Shown here: positions 24,519 to 32,591 of the stretch, one piece after another
Numbering within the stretch: the stretch's first letter is position 1
How the letters are laid out: every line of letters begins with the position of its first letter
Assembly (NCBI GenBank): GCA_937140905.1
Contig: CAKZQO010000123.1
Span: forward strand, 1 to 32,943
Reading direction: 5' to 3'
From: an uncultured Spirochaeta sp.
Lineage (GTDB): Bacteria; Spirochaetota; Spirochaetia; DTKZ01
Length of the DNA: 32,943 nucleotides
Notes under the pieces: model-generated
Told to the model about the DNA's origin: nothing
The model's database searches: none
What the model saw: only the letters and a program-made list of their open reading frames with translations
Made by a program: the position numbers and the translations under genes

Positions 24519-25982
24519 TCATCTCCTCCCTGTAACAAGGAGTTGTACCAGATCCTCGGATAGGCCATTTCCGGACGAAGTACGGATCCCCCCCTCTTTG
24601 CCTTTCAGGGTGAGGAGGTAGTAGTACCTCTCTGTTTCGGTTGAGGGGGAAAAGCCCGTATAGGTGATACTCAGCTGGTTTCCTCCTACCCAGGAGTACC
24701 CTTCCGGAAGGGGACTTGGGGAAGCGGGAGGAAAGAGGCAGGAGAGTTGGATCCCTCTCTGAACGGCAAGTTTCTCTTCATTGGTTAGAAATGAACCACC
24801 GTGGAAGGTGAACCGGAAGGTGTAGTCTGACCAGCTCGGAGGGGAAAGGGTGAGGGTCTTACTGTGGGAAGGACTACAGGTGTCTTCATCCAAGAGGATT
24901 TCGTCCTCCACCAAAAGGATTTCTACCGTAAGAGGATCGATCTTTGGTGTGAAGGTGAGGGGAAGGAACGGAATGATTCGGTTCCCTGTACGGTCCTCTG
25001 CCGAGATCCCCACTTGTAGACTGTAGGACACGCCTGTTTCCCAACCTGTGGAAGGAAGGAAGAGGAGGACCTGGTCATCCAGCCATGTCCAGGTACCCGG
25101 AAGGGAAGGGGTGAGCCGAACGGCCGAGCGGGTTTTCTTTGCATCCATCGGTTCACTGAAAGTGATTTTGATGGGGTCGGTAGAGCGGAGAAGGGTGTTG
25201 AGGTCGGCTGCCAGCGGAGGGAAGGTAACTCCATCGTTCAGGGCTACCTCTACCGACCGAACGTAGGGTCGGTCAGTGTCCTCCTGCACTAGAAAGGTTG
25301 TGGGAAGGTAAGGCGCCAATAGCATCCCATCTCGATCGGTGATTCCATTCCCAAAGGAGAGAGTATACAAGGTCCGATCCTGCCAGGCTTTTAGAGGGGA
25401 TATGCGAACGGTACGGTTAGAATCAGACCACTGTACCTCATGGGGGGTATTGGGAGATAGGGAGAATCCTTTTTCGAAGGAAGCAATGTCCATCTCCCGG
25501 TTAAAGGTGATCACGATCTCTTGGGTGCTAGAAACGATTTCCCCTCTGGTAGGCAGAACCGATTGGACATAGGGAGAGACTTCGGACCTGTACCGGTAAA
25601 AGAAAGGTACTGTGCGGTGGCATTCATAGGGTAGACCGTTAGCATCCCGAACGGTTCCCTCGAAGGAAAGAACGTACCGTGTACCGGGCTTCAACTGCGG
25701 TTCTGGCAGGAAGTAGAGGGTATTCCCTTCCCATTTAAACCGTCCCGAAATCGTACCCGTGAAATCCTTTAGCGTAAAAAGGGCTTCAGCGGATCCATGG
25801 TCGGGAGGAAAGGGAAAGGATACCCAGATGGAAGCCGTTTCCGATAGCACGGAGTTCGGCTCTTTGGGGTAGAGTTGGATTCCCGAAGAATCCCTCAATT
25901 CCCAGAGGTGACAGGAAAGGATTCCCACCCACAATACTCCAAAGAGTCTCCACGATTCTCGAGGTTTGAATCGACGCGTCAT
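24519..25982 (-). CDS. Lipoprotein with repeated Ig-like (Big_5-type) domains, first of pair
   Basis: A 487-residue probable lipoprotein, paralogous to the next gene in layout. A hydrophobic leader (LFGVLWVGILSC) gives a lipobox with Cys24. Three Big_5-type repeats are visible: about 33-130 (LYFLPEPQLKPGTRYVLSF, DANGLPYE), 135-235 (ITFNREMDIASFEKGFSLSP, YTLSFGNGITDRDG) and 240-345 (ITFSEPMDAKKTRSAVRLTP, DRTGNRI). The ATG overlaps the adaptor gene's stop as ATGA. Such Ig-like repeats usually mediate adhesion or structural contacts; here, inside an exporter operon, a scaffold or substrate-handling role is a guess. Confidence 0.82.
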   Translation of the reverse strand: MTRRFKPRESWRLFGVLWVGILSCHLWELRDSSGIQLYPKEPNSVLSETASIWVSFPFPPDHGSAEALFTLKDFTGTISGRFKWEGNTLYFLPEPQLKPGTRYVLSFEGTVRDANGLPYECHRTVPFFYRYRSEVSPYVQSVLPTRGEIVSSTQEIVITFNREMDIASFEKGFSLSPNTPHEVQWSDSNRTVRISPLKAWQDRTLYTLSFGNGITDRDGMLLAPYLPTTFLVQEDTDRPYVRSVEVALNDGVTFPPLAADLNTLLRSTDPIKITFSEPMDAKKTRSAVRLTPSLPGTWTWLDDQVLLFLPSTGWETGVSYSLQVGISAEDRTGNRIIPFLPLTFTPKIDPLTVEILLVEDEILLDEDTCSPSHSKTLTLSPPSWSDYTFRFTFHGGSFLTNEEKLAVQRGIQLSCLFPPASPSPLPEGYSWVGGNQLSITYTGFSPSTETERYYYLLTLKGKEGGIRTSSGNGLSEDLVQLLVTGRR

Positions 25983-27442
25983 TCCCTCACCTCCACCTGT
26001 TCCCCTTCCTTGAGGGTTCGAGTAGGGTTTAGTACCACCCAGTCCCCCTCTTCGATCCCCGATCGAACCTCCACTTTTCCTTCCATTCGATCCCCCAGTA
26101 AAACTGTTGACTTAAAAAGAGTAGCATCCCGGACAATGAATACCATGCTAGAGTCTCCGGGCTTTGTATCTTTCACACCTTCCGTACCATTTTTTACCCG
26201 TGTTTCTTCGGGTAAGAGGGCGGACTCGGGAATTCGGATCATTTTTGTAATAGGACCTGTGGGAATTGTTACCCGGACAAACATCCCGGGGAGAACGTGA
26301 AGAAAAGTACCGGTATTACCCGGGGAATCGAGGAGAATCCGAACCAGGATGGAACGGGATTGAGGATTCAGGTAGGGAGTTATGAGATGGACCTTTCCCG
26401 ATAGGGTTGTAATGGAATTGGAAGGTTCCAAGTGAACCTGTGCGAACTGCCCAATCTGAATTCGGGGTAGATCGCGTTCATGGACCTCTACCAGGGCATA
26501 GAGGAATGCAGGGTCATAGATAGAAAACAGGAGGGTATCCGGGAAGACCTTTTCACCCATCTCGATGGCTCGCTGGCTCACAATCCCCGAAAGAGGGGAT
26601 CGAATCTCGGTCTCAGAGAGAAGGAGTTCGATCCGATGGAGTTCCGCTCTAGCGATCGAAAGTTCTCCTTGCGCCACATCCCGTTCAACTTTTAGAGTTT
26701 TAGTTCCAAGTTCCTTCAGGAGTGCGATCCGCTCTTCCTTCGATCCGGGTATCGAATAACCGGCCTTGACAAGATCCTCGTCTCGGAACCCGATCCGCTG
26801 GATCTCCAGGTCCCGAGCCGCCTGCTCCCAGTCGGTTTTACTTTTGAAATACTGGGTTCGAATTGTCTCCAGGTCCCCCCCTGGAATCCCTCCTGCTTGA
26901 AAAAGCTTCTTTTTAGTTTCCCATACCTCTGAAAGGTGGGCATGCTCCACCCCTTTCTGTGCAAGCTCGGCCTCTGCCTTTTCCATGGCAAGAATCCGGG
27001 CCTCCACAGAACGATATCCCTCAAAGAGTTTTTCCTCTGCCAGGTCGAGGAGTGCTTCCCGGCATGAAACTGTTGCAGCAGCCTGTTCCCGAGAGATAAG
27101 GAGTTTTTCTTTGGAAAGGGTGGCCAGTACCTGCCCTTCTGTAACTCGGTCTCCCTCTTCAGCATTTAGAGTTTTTATAATTCCTTCCTGGGACGAGTAC
27201 ACATCCGCTTTCCGCGTATAGGTAAGGGTTCCGAAGGTCTTTAGGGAAGGTCGAAACGGTTCTTTCCGAACCTGTAGTACCCGTACTGAAGGAAGGGGGG
27301 AGGGAGGCTTCTTGATGGTTCGGGAAGAACATCCGATGCAGGATAGGATCACGCCCAGAATCAAGATCAGATAAGGGCAGGCGGGAAACCGGGGATTCCG
27401 TTTCATTCTAACCACTGTTTCTTCTCCGAATCCCTGCCCCAT
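25979..27442 (-). CDS. RND periplasmic adaptor (HlyD/MFP family) lipoprotein
   Basis: Membrane-fusion protein linking the RND pump to the TolC-like channel, 487 residues. The start ATG at 27442 directly follows the TolC stop and has GGAGG 7 nt upstream; a second ATG 12 codons on is an alternative. The leader PYLILILGVILSCIGCSS carries a lipobox. The first lipoyl-like half (SSQEGIIKTLNAEEGDRVTE) is followed by an unusually long alpha-helical hairpin (about 105-275, rich in Glu/Lys/Ala), then the second lipoyl half (SPLSGIVSQRAIEMGEKVFP) and beta-barrel parts. The C-terminal membrane-proximal domain ends VVLNPTRTLKEGEQVEV. Coupled to both neighbours. Confidence 0.92.
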   Translation of the reverse strand: MGQGFGEETVVRMKRNPRFPACPYLILILGVILSCIGCSSRTIKKPPSPLPSVRVLQVRKEPFRPSLKTFGTLTYTRKADVYSSQEGIIKTLNAEEGDRVTEGQVLATLSKEKLLISREQAAATVSCREALLDLAEEKLFEGYRSVEARILAMEKAEAELAQKGVEHAHLSEVWETKKKLFQAGGIPGGDLETIRTQYFKSKTDWEQAARDLEIQRIGFRDEDLVKAGYSIPGSKEERIALLKELGTKTLKVERDVAQGELSIARAELHRIELLLSETEIRSPLSGIVSQRAIEMGEKVFPDTLLFSIYDPAFLYALVEVHERDLPRIQIGQFAQVHLEPSNSITTLSGKVHLITPYLNPQSRSILVRILLDSPGNTGTFLHVLPGMFVRVTIPTGPITKMIRIPESALLPEETRVKNGTEGVKDTKPGDSSMVFIVRDATLFKSTVLLGDRMEGKVEVRSGIEEGDWVVLNPTRTLKEGEQVEVRE

Positions 27443-28906
27443 TCAACTACCTCCTTCAGTAACGGTAGAGGCGGGCAAAATGGGAATAGGATACTCGCCG
27501 AAGGCGCCTTTCCCGCAGAGTTTCAGGATCAAAATCTCTTGGAGGAAGAGCTCAGTAATGGCTTTCAGGATATTGCTCCTGCTTTGGAACAGTTCTATCT
27601 CTCCTTCAAGGAATTCGAGACGGGTCACTTCACCGAGGGCTACTTTGAGGCGCTGAACTTCTATTTTTCGTTCAAGAAGGGCGCTTTTTTCCTTCAAGAG
27701 TTTCAAGGTATGCGATTTTTCACGAAACTTAGAAAAGGCCTGTTTTAGGTTGAATCGAATCTCCTCAATGGTTTGGTTATACTTGGCCTCGTTACGCTTG
27801 AGGTTCATGAGAGCCAGAGGAACCGATACGAGTCCTTCCAGATTCTCTGCCACCTGAGCTTCCCCATTGACTCCCCGTCTCCGTTCAGAGTACCCCTGTT
27901 TTCCCACCTGAATACCCATGGAGAAAGGGACCATGGGAGTATCCCAGCTCAACTTCAACGCGATGGAAAAACCGGGTTGGGTCAAAGGAAACTCCCTTCC
28001 CTCCATACTGAGTTCCGCCTGCACAGCAAGGGAAGGAAGGTAGGATGAACGAGCCTGCTGTACCTTGTGGCTCAAGGCGTCCCGCTGAATAGCTATCTCT
28101 TCTAAGTCTGTAGAACTCTGCAAAGCTAGGGCCATAAACCGTTCCTCTCCATCCAGAGGGATAAATCCGTTATAGGTAGGATCGATCCTGCCTAGGGGAA
28201 TAAGTTGCCGGTCGGTAAACCCAAGGAGGGTGCGAAGCTCAAAGAGGCTTTGTTCTTCTTCCCGTTGAAGGATTGCCTGCTCTATTTCCAGGTCCTTCTC
28301 TTTCAGGAGGATCGAGAGGTAGTCGAACTCGGTAATTTCCCCGAGGGCAAGTTCGGTTTGGGCAATACGGTCGTGCTCGCGGGCGGTCTCGATGGCTCGA
28401 AGGAGGATTTCCCTCTGGAGGCGTAAACCGATAGCCTTCAGGTATATCCCAACCACTTTGAGGGAAAGCTCTGCTTCCTGCAAAGTAAGCAAACGGCGAC
28501 GAAGCCGGAGGTTCTTTTCCTCTGTGCGAAGATCCGACATGCGTTTACCCCGGTCGTAGATTTCCTGCTCCATCGCAAGGGAGATTCGTTGGTTGTAGGT
28601 GTCTGGATGATGGTAGATCACCGTATCGGTACGAGAATATCCAAGGGTAATACGGGGGAAAAACCTGCGGTAGGCTAGTCGGTGTTGTTCCTCCTCGATC
28701 TGGTGCTGGGAGAAAGCAAGGGACAGATCGAGGTTTCTCTCCCGGGCCTTCTGGACCGCTGTGGGAAGATCCATTCCAATAGATCCCTTCGAGGGTGGTA
28801 GGCTTTCCACGCCTACAATTTCTGAGTTGCCAGAAAGCCGAGACAGGAAAAGGAAAAAGAAGAGGAACTGGTATAGGATAGATTGAAAAGAAAGCCACTT
28901 CTTCAT
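27443..28906 (-). CDS. TolC-family outer-membrane efflux protein
   Basis: Outer-membrane channel of the tripartite exporter, 487 residues. An N-terminal signal-like segment (ILYQFLFFFLFLSRLSG) precedes two OEP repeats: residues ~45-250 starting MDLPTAVQKARERNLDL, and ~265-470 with EERFMALALQSSTDLEEIAIQ. Between helices are beta-barrel strands such as RITLGYSRTDTV and FSIALKLSWDTP. Long heptad-like helices (for example RTEEKNLRLRRRLLTLQEAE) fit the TolC tunnel. The ATG overlaps the stop of the small lipoprotein gene (ATGA) and GGGAGG precedes it. Confidence 0.92.
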   Translation of the reverse strand: MKKWLSFQSILYQFLFFFLFLSRLSGNSEIVGVESLPPSKGSIGMDLPTAVQKARERNLDLSLAFSQHQIEEEQHRLAYRRFFPRITLGYSRTDTVIYHHPDTYNQRISLAMEQEIYDRGKRMSDLRTEEKNLRLRRRLLTLQEAELSLKVVGIYLKAIGLRLQREILLRAIETAREHDRIAQTELALGEITEFDYLSILLKEKDLEIEQAILQREEEQSLFELRTLLGFTDRQLIPLGRIDPTYNGFIPLDGEERFMALALQSSTDLEEIAIQRDALSHKVQQARSSYLPSLAVQAELSMEGREFPLTQPGFSIALKLSWDTPMVPFSMGIQVGKQGYSERRRGVNGEAQVAENLEGLVSVPLALMNLKRNEAKYNQTIEEIRFNLKQAFSKFREKSHTLKLLKEKSALLERKIEVQRLKVALGEVTRLEFLEGEIELFQSRSNILKAITELFLQEILILKLCGKGAFGEYPIPILPASTVTEGGS

Positions 28907-29352
28907 CGAACCTCCCGGCTAGCCCGCTCGAGAAGAGAGTAGAGGTAGGAGTAGGAGGAGAGAGTAGAGTCCGTTTCCTCGGTATAGAATCCCGTGAAGA
29001 CCCGTGTCGTGTCATCGAGAAGGGAAAGTTCCACTGTCACGGTATTCCAGGTATGATAGTCCCGGATGAAAGAATCTTCTTTTAGGGAGACCTCAAGGGA
29101 AAATGTGCACGAACCTATTTTGTTCTCGTTCCGTTTCTGGAAGAGGAGGCTCAAGATATAGCGGGAGTTTTCCTCGATCTTTTGCGCATCGAATGATCTG
29201 GATACGGAAACTCCCTGGATACGGACCACTCCCTCTTTGAGCTTTCCTTTATAGTTTTCCGACAGGTACCGGTCATGCACCACTTTTCCCCGATTCGAAG
29301 CGCAGGAGTTTCCCAGAACGAGCAGAATAAGGATTACACTCCACCACCTCAT
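28903..29352 (-). CDS. Small lipoprotein of the RND operon, function unknown
   Basis: A 149-residue predicted lipoprotein. The ORF track opens at 29448, but ATG at 29352 overlaps the TPR gene stop (ATGA), has GGAGG 4 nt before it and starts a clean signal peptide, MRWWSVILILLVLGNSC, with Cys17 in a lipobox. The mature part is beta-strand rich (GVVRIQGVSVSRSF, CTFSLEVSLKEDSF, NTVTVELSLLDDTTRVF) and has no family I recognise. Its position just before tolC suggests an outer-membrane accessory part of the exporter. Confidence 0.8.
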   Translation of the reverse strand: MRWWSVILILLVLGNSCASNRGKVVHDRYLSENYKGKLKEGVVRIQGVSVSRSFDAQKIEENSRYILSLLFQKRNENKIGSCTFSLEVSLKEDSFIRDYHTWNTVTVELSLLDDTTRVFTGFYTEETDSTLSSYSYLYSLLERASREVR

Positions 29353-30110
29353 GGTTCCTCCAGAACCTTCAAGGATCCCTCCACCGTATGGTAGAGGGAG
29401 TTCGCTTTTCCCACTAAGTGCAAGGCTAATTCGAGTTCTTCCTTGCATCGCTTTTTAATTCCGAATTGTCTGTACAGGTCTGCCAATTCCAAGGGGATTT
29501 CAGCTAGCTTTCGTAAGGATGCCTTTCCCTTTTCCAGGTACTCGAGACCGGCTCGGGTGTCCCCTTTCGATAGACGAGCTTTGCCCAGAAGAAAAAGGCC
29601 TTCGGGGTTCTCCGAATCCAGAGCTAAAAGTTGTACGCAGATTTGTTCTGCCTCCTCCACCTTTCCCTGGTTAAGATAAAGACGGGCTAACCATTTCTGA
29701 GCTTCCGAATGGTGGGGAACCTGACCTAGTAAGTTCTTCCAGATCCGTTCGGCATCGGGAAAGGTGGAGCGAAAGAAATACGCCTTTCCCAACAGGAATG
29801 CGGCAGTGGGATTGCGTCCAGGTTCTTTAGCCGCTGGTTCAAGAAGCCGGATCGTCTCGGAAAGGTCGTTCCTTAGGTAAGCGTCCTTAGCCTTCAGGTA
29901 AATCGAAGGGGGTAGTTCAGCGCGAGGCACAACTTTTTGAACGAGGAGATAGATTCCCCACTGAAGGGGGGCTGTGCCGAGCCCTAGAAAGAAGGCAAGG
30001 AAAAAACCTATCCTTACCTGAAACCGACCTTCCCTTACCCAAAAGAGGGGGATCGAATGGGTGAAATCAAGGGAAAGGTTCCTCTGTTTCATTAGCGTCT
30101 GTTTTCTCAT
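29349..30110 (-). CDS. TPR-repeat protein with N-terminal membrane anchor, first gene of RND operon
   Basis: A 253-residue protein with one hydrophobic segment near residues 33-56 (VRIGFFLAFFLGLGTAPLQW) and then about four tetratricopeptide repeats, for example TAAFLLGKAYFFRSTFPDAE, AQKWLARLYLNQGKVEEAE and PEGLFLLGKARLSKGDTRAG. TPR domains make protein-protein contacts, so it may organise the exporter on the periplasmic side. The start is uncertain: ATG at 30110 or at 30092, neither with a clear ribosome site. It leads an eight-gene run in which nearly every junction overlaps. Confidence 0.82.
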   Translation of the reverse strand: MRKQTLMKQRNLSLDFTHSIPLFWVREGRFQVRIGFFLAFFLGLGTAPLQWGIYLLVQKVVPRAELPPSIYLKAKDAYLRNDLSETIRLLEPAAKEPGRNPTAAFLLGKAYFFRSTFPDAERIWKNLLGQVPHHSEAQKWLARLYLNQGKVEEAEQICVQLLALDSENPEGLFLLGKARLSKGDTRAGLEYLEKGKASLRKLAEIPLELADLYRQFGIKKRCKEELELALHLVGKANSLYHTVEGSLKVLEEP

Positions 30111-30248
30111 TCCACAGAGATAGTACGGGGTAGTTAGGAAAAGGAATTCAGAACCTGAAATATTTTTCGAAAGTTTTTCCGAGGGTAGAAGATTCTTGCT
30201 GAAAGGTTCCTTTTATGGGTTCGCTTAAGCGAGCGGTGTTAAAGGCCT
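30111..30248. promoter_or_regulatory. Upstream region of the RND operon (promoter not resolved)
   Basis: This 138-bp gap must hold the operon's promoter and the end of the hydrolase transcript. Visible elements are a 12-bp palindrome TCGCTTAAGCGA (30221-30232) shortly after the hydrolase stop, a short inverted repeat TTCAG-AAC-CTGAA (30147-30159) and a TACTAT box about 10 nt before the ATG at 30110. No confident -35 box pairs with it. The role of each element is unproven. Confidence 0.35.
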
Positions 30249-31157
30249 TTATAGCCAGCGATCTAGCCAAGATAGAACAGCTTTTCGGCCATGAGCTGTT
30301 TCCAGATGTCCGGTATTGTACCGAAGCATTTTCCAGCGTTCAGACGCACCCAATGTCTCATAGGTTTGCGTCAACTCCCGGTCTATCCGGTCTAGTCCTT
30401 TACAGGGTGTCAACCGATCGTAATTCCCGTTGATGGATAGATGGGGCCGGGGAGCTATCAACCTATTGATGGTTACCGTGTCGAAGTGTTTCAGCAGCCC
30501 TGGCACGTAGTAATAGAGACTATGTCCATCGAGGCCCTGGGTATCGATCAAAGATTGGAAGTCCGTCATGCTGAAGAGATCGACACACACCTTCACCCGT
30601 TCATCCAAAGCGGCAACCCACCAAGCCATCGTGCTCCCCATGGAAAAACCCAGCGTTGCGATTCGATCCGGATCCACATCCGGCCTAGTTACCAGATAGT
30701 CCAAGGCTTTGAGGCTATCGTACACCATCATGCCCCAGAGGACTTGGCCTTTCCAGAGCATCTCCTTGAACAGTTCGGATTCGCTTCTGCCCCTACGTTC
30801 CCCAAACGCCCAAGCATCGATGCAGAGAACCAAGTATCCTCGGGAAGTCAACGCTTTCCCATAGGGAGGTTTCTGCAGGGAGTCCCTTCCCTGGAGAAGT
30901 TCCTCTTTCCCTATGTCCCACCGGTGTCCATGGGCGTGATTGTACAGGATAGCGGGATAGGGACCTTTATGGTTTGCCGGACGGGCGCAGTAGGCGGGCA
31001 CGGGTTCTACCCCGTTCAGATCGAGGAGTAGTGTTTCGACGATGTACCCCTCCCGTTCAACTGTTTCTATACACTCGACCGAGACAGGCCTGTCTCGATC
31101 TGGGAGATCTCCCAATAGGGAGTACAGATGTTTCCGATGAATTTGTTCGGTTTCCAT
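30249..31157 (-). CDS. Alpha/beta hydrolase (dienelactone hydrolase / acetyl-esterase type)
   Basis: A 302-residue cytoplasmic hydrolase; no signal peptide. The nucleophile elbow is LGFSMGS with Ser172, and the triad is completed by Asp247 ([10 protein letters not shown]) and His284 (NTGHLETA). HAHGH near residue 74-78 sits where the oxyanion HG motif is expected, and [12 protein letters not shown] (112-123) is typical of large dienelactone-hydrolase-like and acetyl-xylan-esterase-like proteins. GGAGG lies 7 nt before the ATG. It is the last gene of a run with GNAT and EamA genes, 18 bp after the acetyltransferase. The substrate, an ester, is unknown. Confidence 0.85.
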   Translation of the reverse strand: METEQIHRKHLYSLLGDLPDRDRPVSVECIETVEREGYIVETLLLDLNGVEPVPAYCARPANHKGPYPAILYNHAHGHRWDIGKEELLQGRDSLQKPPYGKALTSRGYLVLCIDAWAFGERRGRSESELFKEMLWKGQVLWGMMVYDSLKALDYLVTRPDVDPDRIATLGFSMGSTMAWWVAALDERVKVCVDLFSMTDFQSLIDTQGLDGHSLYYYVPGLLKHFDTVTINRLIAPRPHLSINGNYDRLTPCKGLDRIDRELTQTYETLGASERWKMLRYNTGHLETAHGRKAVLSWLDRWL

Positions 31158-31175
31158 TCGGTGGCCTCCCTCGCT

Positions 31176-31667
31176 TTAAGAATTTAAAACCCGTTGCCAG
31201 TACCCCACGTCTAGCCATCTGCCGAACTTGAATCCTACTTCTCGGAAGTGCGCTACTTTCGTGAATCCCAGGCTTTCGTGCAGTCGAACACTTCGCTCAT
31301 TGGGTAACACGATGCCTCCGATCGCGGTATGGATCCCCTGGTGTTTCAGTTCATCCAAGAGATGCCCAAGTAGGGTCTTCCCGATCCCTCGGCCCTGGTA
31401 CCCGTTACGCACGTACACGGAGAGCTCTACGGAATACCGGTAGGCGCTCCGAGTCTTCCATCGGTTCGCATAGATGTAGCCGTACACTTCTCCTTCTTCT
31501 TCCGCGATCAACCAGGGATAGTTGGAAGAGACTTCACGAATCCGGTTTTCCATTTCGGGAATCGAAACCGGTTCCTCCTCGAAAGTGCAGATACTGTGGG
31601 TGACATAGTAGTTGTAGATTTCACAAATGTTAGGGGCGTCCTCGATAAGGACCCTACGAAGCTGCAT
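31176..31667 (-). CDS. GNAT acetyltransferase (phosphinothricin / YncA-like)
   Basis: A 163-residue GNAT N-acetyltransferase of the PAT/MddA/YncA type, which acetylates the amino group of phosphinothricin, methionine sulfone or similar amino acids. The N terminus shows IYNYYVTHSICTFEEEPVS and later WLIAEEEGEVYGYIYANRWK, VELSVYVRNGYQGRGIGKTL (acetyl-CoA loop QGRGIG near 97-102) and LPNERSVRLHESLGFTKVAH. The length is typical. GAGGTGA, inside the end of the EamA gene, serves as ribosome site. The true substrate is not determined by sequence. Confidence 0.9.
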   Translation of the reverse strand: MQLRRVLIEDAPNICEIYNYYVTHSICTFEEEPVSIPEMENRIREVSSNYPWLIAEEEGEVYGYIYANRWKTRSAYRYSVELSVYVRNGYQGRGIGKTLLGHLLDELKHQGIHTAIGGIVLPNERSVRLHESLGFTKVAHFREVGFKFGRWLDVGYWQRVLNS

Positions 31668-31673
31668 GCTGGA

Positions 31674-32591
31674 TCACCTCTCTTTCGTTCGTTTCCTCAG
31701 TAACCGTCCATCTATAGCAACGAGACCGGCACCGATTAGGGCCATACCGATTCCATGCCGGAGTTGAAAGGTTTCTCCTAAGAATAAGATTCCAAGAAGA
31801 ATTGAAGTAACGGGTAACAGGAACGTCACTAGGAGAACGTTGGTGGCTCCGGACGTGGAAAGGATCCTGAAGTACAGCACGTACGCGAGGGCCGTGGAAA
31901 GGAAGGACAAGCCAAGCAAGGCGCCCAACGGATAGTAGGAGGGAAAGGGAGTTGACCATGGATTACGGATAAACAGGAAGACAGGTAGCAGGACAATGTT
32001 CGAGCACAAGAGTTGTCCTGCGGCTGTCTGTAGGGGAAGAACTCCCATCGTTTTGAATCGCCTGCCCCACGTCCCCGCGAACGCGTAGGAGATCGTGGCC
32101 CCAAGAATGGCGAGCTCACCCCATACCGCATTATGCCCTCTACGGAGGGATTCGAACCCGATCAGGACTGCCACTCCGAAGAAGCCCAGGAGGATTCCTG
32201 ATATTTTGTATAGGTTCAACTTTTCGTCCTTCGTGAACAGGTGGGCCACGATCACGGTGAAGAATGGGGTAGAGGCGTTTAAAAGGGAAGCGAGCCCGGC
32301 CGAGATGAACTGTTGTCCCCAGGTGATCAGACTGAAAGGGATCACGTTGTTCAGAAGACCCATCACGAGGAAGGCTCCCCATACAGGGCGGCTTCTGGGA
32401 AGGGGGATCCCCGTTATCCGAAGGAATCCAACCAGTAGGATCGCCCCAATGCAGATTCGGAAGAAAACAATGGCAAGTGGGTGGAAGGCGGCGAGGGCAA
32501 CCTTTATGAAAAAGAAGGACCCTCCCCAGAGAATGGAGAGGAGTCCCAAGAACCCCCATTCAAGGGCTCCCATGGCACGGATCTGGCTCAT
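31674..32591 (-). CDS. EamA/DMT-family transporter
   Basis: A 305-residue inner-membrane drug/metabolite transporter with about ten hydrophobic helices in two EamA halves. The first half starts LGLLSILWGGSFFFIKVAL, and the second half begins near LAILGATISYAFAGTWGRRF and ends with TSILLGILFLGETFQLRHGIG, the usual family ending. The ORF track opens at 32645, but ATG at 32591 overlaps the DinB stop (TAATG) and precedes the first helix. It may export an amino acid or metabolite; the adjacent GNAT could modify the same compound, but that is a guess. Confidence 0.9.
   Translation of the reverse strand: MSQIRAMGALEWGFLGLLSILWGGSFFFIKVALAAFHPLAIVFFRICIGAILLVGFLRITGIPLPRSRPVWGAFLVMGLLNNVIPFSLITWGQQFISAGLASLLNASTPFFTVIVAHLFTKDEKLNLYKISGILLGFFGVAVLIGFESLRRGHNAVWGELAILGATISYAFAGTWGRRFKTMGVLPLQTAAGQLLCSNIVLLPVFLFIRNPWSTPFPSYYPLGALLGLSFLSTALAYVLYFRILSTSGATNVLLVTFLLPVTSILLGILFLGETFQLRHGIGMALIGAGLVAIDGRLLRKRTKER

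Noticed and set aside
23058-28906. Four consecutive genes of 486-487 residues
   Set aside because: The products are of three unrelated families (two Ig-like, adaptor, TolC), so the equal length appears to be coincidence.
30156-30170. TGAAATATTTTTCGA upstream of the RND operon as a second RpiR site
   Set aside because: Symmetry is imperfect and the match to the palindrome at 9488-9504 is limited to short A/T-rich arms.
30441-31031. 196-residue plus-strand ORF
   Set aside because: It is the shadow of the alpha/beta hydrolase, whose catalytic triad is intact on the minus strand.
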